7,984 nucleotides of DNA from NCBI GenBank assembly GCA_002049825.1, contig MVCZ01000029.1, positions 1 to 7,984 on the forward strand, read 5' to 3'. Of this stretch, positions 6,278-7,984 are shown in pieces; position 1 is the stretch's first letter; every line of letters begins with the position of its first letter. The notes beneath the pieces were generated by a model. It had not been told where the DNA came from. It worked only from the letters and a program-made list of their open reading frames with translations, and searched no databases. Source of the stretch: Candidatus Zhuqueibacterota bacterium 4484_188. GTDB lineage: Bacteria; Calditrichota; Calditrichia; RBG-13-44-9. The position numbers were made by a program, and so were the translations under genes.

Positions 6278-6364
6278 CTACCGGGAAAGCTGTTGGAGCA
6301 ATTGCTCAAACTCCGAATACCCGGACGACCATTCAACAAAGATTACCCGGTTTTCCGCTTTCCA
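6278..6364 (-). pseudogene. Out-of-frame C-terminal segment of the DUF6599-type gene
   Basis: Skipping one base near 6365 moves the reading into TGG (6364-6362) and gives 28 more residues, starting WKAENRVIFVEWSSGY and ending in EFEQLLQQLSR before a TAG at 6280-6278. This has the composition and pattern of a real protein end: a beta strand (RVIFVEW) followed by an amphipathic helix. It joins smoothly to the upstream frame as ...GEQWANIG-WKAENRVIFVEW. The shift could have occurred anywhere between the last +1-frame stop upstream (in TCCTGAAAATTG) and 6335; runs of three or four G lie in this interval. It may be a mutation or a sequencing or assembly error. Confidence 0.7.
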
Positions 6365-7070
6365 GCCCGATATTTGCCCACTGTTCCCCGCGCTCAATTT
6401 TCAGGACAAATACAGAAAAACCGGTGAAGCCGTCAAACAGCTTCCGCCACTCGGGAATGGCATTCTGTATGCCTAAAATTCCCCGGCAGAATTTCAACCG
6501 CTTTACGTCCGGCTGAAATTCGCCGCTCTGAAATATTACGGGAATGTTCACATCGGGTTGCTTTATTTTATCCGAAATTTTTCGGGCAACCGCCAGCGCT
6601 TTTTCCCGTGCCTCTTCAATGCCCTGGTAATTGGTAATGGCTACAAAATAAGCGCCTTTAACAAATAAAAGCTGGTAAGGTGAATCGCAGTGATAGCGGG
6701 TAAAATTTTCTACAAAAGAACACTTTCGATGTGAAACCGAAAAAATTCCAAAAGCAGCTTCGGCATCTTTCATCCGGTATATTTCCACCAGTAACTCCTG
6801 CTCACCCTGTTGCAGTTGCTGAACGGTGAGTTCTTCGAAACCGTATTCGAGGTAAATTTCCGCGCCGCCGTCGATATATCCGTAGAGCTCTTTGCCGGCA
6901 ATGTGGCGCGTTTCTGCGATAATCCACCCGGGAACATCCTTTACGTGCAAAAGAGGAGTGGAAGAAGTGGTTTTCCCTTCCGCGTGAAGAGAAACGCTTG
7001 CCATCAAAAGGAAGGGGAAGCTTCGGTAAAAAATCTTTTTAAGAAAGGCGTTCATTTTGCTTTTTTTCAA
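6333..7070 (-). CDS. Secreted DUF6599-type protein, C-terminus disrupted by a frameshift
   Basis: No biochemical function is known for this family. The protein starts with a signal peptide: a lysine-rich n-region, hydrophobic FPFLLMASVSL (18-28) and an LHA cleavage site after residue 30, without a lipobox cysteine. The mature part has GWIIAE (48-53), LYGYIDGGAEIYLEYGF (62-78), the most recognisable motif, EIYRMKDAEAAFGIFS (96-111), a strand-rich LLFVKGAYFVAITN (134-147), and FDGFTGFSVFVLK (212-224). The first codon at 7070 is TTG; ATG at 7055 (residue 6) is an alternative and neither has a strong ribosome binding site. It begins 15 bases after the DUF362 stop, so the two are cotranscribed. 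The last ten residues in this frame (LESGKPGNLC, from 236) look unnatural: the true continuation lies one base out of phase and would give a 263-aa protein ending at 6278. Confidence 0.75.
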   Translation of the reverse strand: MKKSKMNAFLKKIFYRSFPFLLMASVSLHAEGKTTSSTPLLHVKDVPGWIIAETRHIAGKELYGYIDGGAEIYLEYGFEELTVQQLQQGEQELLVEIYRMKDAEAAFGIFSVSHRKCSFVENFTRYHCDSPYQLLFVKGAYFVAITNYQGIEEAREKALAVARKISDKIKQPDVNIPVIFQSGEFQPDVKRLKFCRGILGIQNAIPEWRKLFDGFTGFSVFVLKIERGEQWANIGLESGKPGNLC

Positions 7071-7085
7071 AAATATGTAGCACCG

Positions 7086-7984
7086 CTAACCGAGTTGTAT
7101 TTTCTGATGGGTAATCTTTTCCACGTCGGCGACACCCAGCCCATATTCCTGCGCCATGTTCATAAATACCCTTCCCCGCGTCGACTCGGATTTTTGTATT
7201 TTTTCCCGTAACCGTTTTTTCAGCACAATTTCGTAACCAATCCGGTCCACCGCCACCGGGTCGGTACCGATCAAAATGGTTTTATAATCAGTGAAATACT
7301 GCGGGTTCGCGCCGGGTCCGCCGTTGTAACAGCCCCGGATGCCGTCGACAATGTTGAGCACCACTTTGTCCCGCAGCGGAGCAAAACAGGGAACCTGGGC
7401 ACAGGTCTCAGACCACAATTGTTTGTGTAAGCGGGCGGTGTTGGTAATTGCGCCGTAGGCTAAATTTTTCAGGCACAGCGTTACTGTCGGACCGGCATTT
7501 TTCAAAATCGGGATGTTAATGATTTTGGTTACCCGCTGCGTTACGATTTTACTGAAGTAGGAATATTTCCCTTCGTTAATCATGTATGGTAATGTTTCTT
7601 TATCATATTTCATTTCGCAGTCAGCCCAGTAGTACCACTTCCGGTCAATTCTCGCCTCCCCGTAAAGCCGCCCGTTGGCATCGTAAAACGAACCGTTTAC
7701 ATCTTTATATTCCTGACCGGTAATTTCCACGCCCGGGATATTTGCTGCTGTAAAACCGGCTTCATGTAACTGAAACTCCCGTCGATCCCAGATGATAATG
7801 TTTTTTGCCGGGATTCCCGCGTCGGTCAACTGCGCAATGACCGACCGAACAATTTCCAAACTGGTGGAAAGCAGTTTGCCGGCGACCGGATTTACTTTCA
7901 GCGCCACTACATCTTCCGGAGAAACAAACTGCCGCCAGGCTGCGGCAAGCGAGGCTGTGCCGGTTAATTCCAGCATCCCGGCTT
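7086..7984 (-). CDS. DUF362 domain-containing protein, 5' end outside the window
   Basis: The family has no established enzymatic activity that I can assign; some members are linked to iron-sulfur proteins. The visible 296 residues from ATG 7976 begin inside the conserved part, with LTGTASLAAAWRQF, and the frame stays open to the window edge, so the true start probably lies further right. Recognisable blocks: EDVVALKVNP (21-30), LSTSLEIVRSVIAQL (36-50), NIIIWDRREFQLHEAGF (59-75), INIPILKNAGPTVTLCLKN (153-171) with AYGAITNTARLH (173-184), NIVDGIRGCYNGGPG (208-222), and TILIGTDPVAVDRIGYEI (233-250). No ferredoxin CxxCxxC cluster is present in this portion. It is followed after 15 bases by the DUF6599-type gene and then the LiaF-like gene, all on the minus strand. 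Any promoter lies beyond the right edge. Confidence 0.82.
   Translation of the reverse strand, partial: AGMLELTGTASLAAAWRQFVSPEDVVALKVNPVAGKLLSTSLEIVRSVIAQLTDAGIPAKNIIIWDRREFQLHEAGFTAANIPGVEITGQEYKDVNGSFYDANGRLYGEARIDRKWYYWADCEMKYDKETLPYMINEGKYSYFSKIVTQRVTKIINIPILKNAGPTVTLCLKNLAYGAITNTARLHKQLWSETCAQVPCFAPLRDKVVLNIVDGIRGCYNGGPGANPQYFTDYKTILIGTDPVAVDRIGYEIVLKKRLREKIQKSESTRGRVFMNMAQEYGLGVADVEKITHQKIQLG

Noticed and set aside
6333..6370. Programmed ribosomal frameshifting in the DUF6599-type gene
   Set aside because: No recognisable slippery heptamer, stimulatory structure or upstream Shine-Dalgarno-like element was seen; an ordinary indel or sequence error is simpler.
6810..7211. A 133-codon plus-strand frame opposite the DUF6599-type and DUF362 genes
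   Set aside because: It spans the junction of two well-supported minus-strand genes and has no ribosome binding site or known motif.
1..7984. CRISPR array, tRNA, rRNA, insertion sequence or phage gene
   Set aside because: No spaced repeat series, cloverleaf, rRNA-like sequence, transposase or terminal inverted repeats with target duplication could be found by reading both strands.

Overview
The window looks like a stretch of chromosome from a Gram-negative bacterium of moderate GC content. An LpxH-type lipid A enzyme argues for an outer membrane. The combination of a DUF6599-type protein, a DUF362 protein and an E. coli-type NADP isocitrate dehydrogenase would suit a Calditrichota/KSB1-like or related lineage. 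That placement is inference from gene content; no marker here settles the phylum. Nothing indicates a phage, transposon, CRISPR array or plasmid.

Layout from left to right. The first 57 bases are the beginning of rpmH (ribosomal protein L34), minus strand, running off the left edge. A 290-base AT-rich gap (58-347) holds its probable promoter, a perfect 13-bp inverted repeat next to its ribosome binding site, and a GC-rich block that could fold. Then comes lpxH on the minus strand (348-1073) with a reasonable promoter upstream. The 810-base gap 1074-1883 is not empty: it holds a perfect 18-bp palindrome, a short plus-strand gene for a one-helix membrane protein (1401-1568), and a probable leader of icd with direct repeats and a possible short upstream ORF. 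icd (1884-3125) follows, then a tight plus-strand unit of three genes: SAM methyltransferase, ftsE and ftsX.

At about 5513-5593 the coding strand flips. From there to the right edge lies a minus-strand unit read from the right: a DUF362 protein (its start lies outside the window), a secreted DUF6599-type protein whose last 28 codons are out of frame, and a LiaF-like membrane protein with repeated VFGD/VFGN motifs.

Functionally the window mixes housekeeping genes (L34, lipid A synthesis, TCA cycle, FtsEX division complex) with less studied envelope genes. FtsE and FtsX form an ATP-driven membrane complex that controls peptidoglycan cleavage at division, but the usual EnvC-like partner is not next to them. 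The DUF362/DUF6599/LiaF-like unit is the least understood part, and its joint role is unknown. The clearest anomalies are the frameshift in the DUF6599 gene, the unrecognised small membrane protein, and several strong inverted repeats in the two left-hand intergenic regions.
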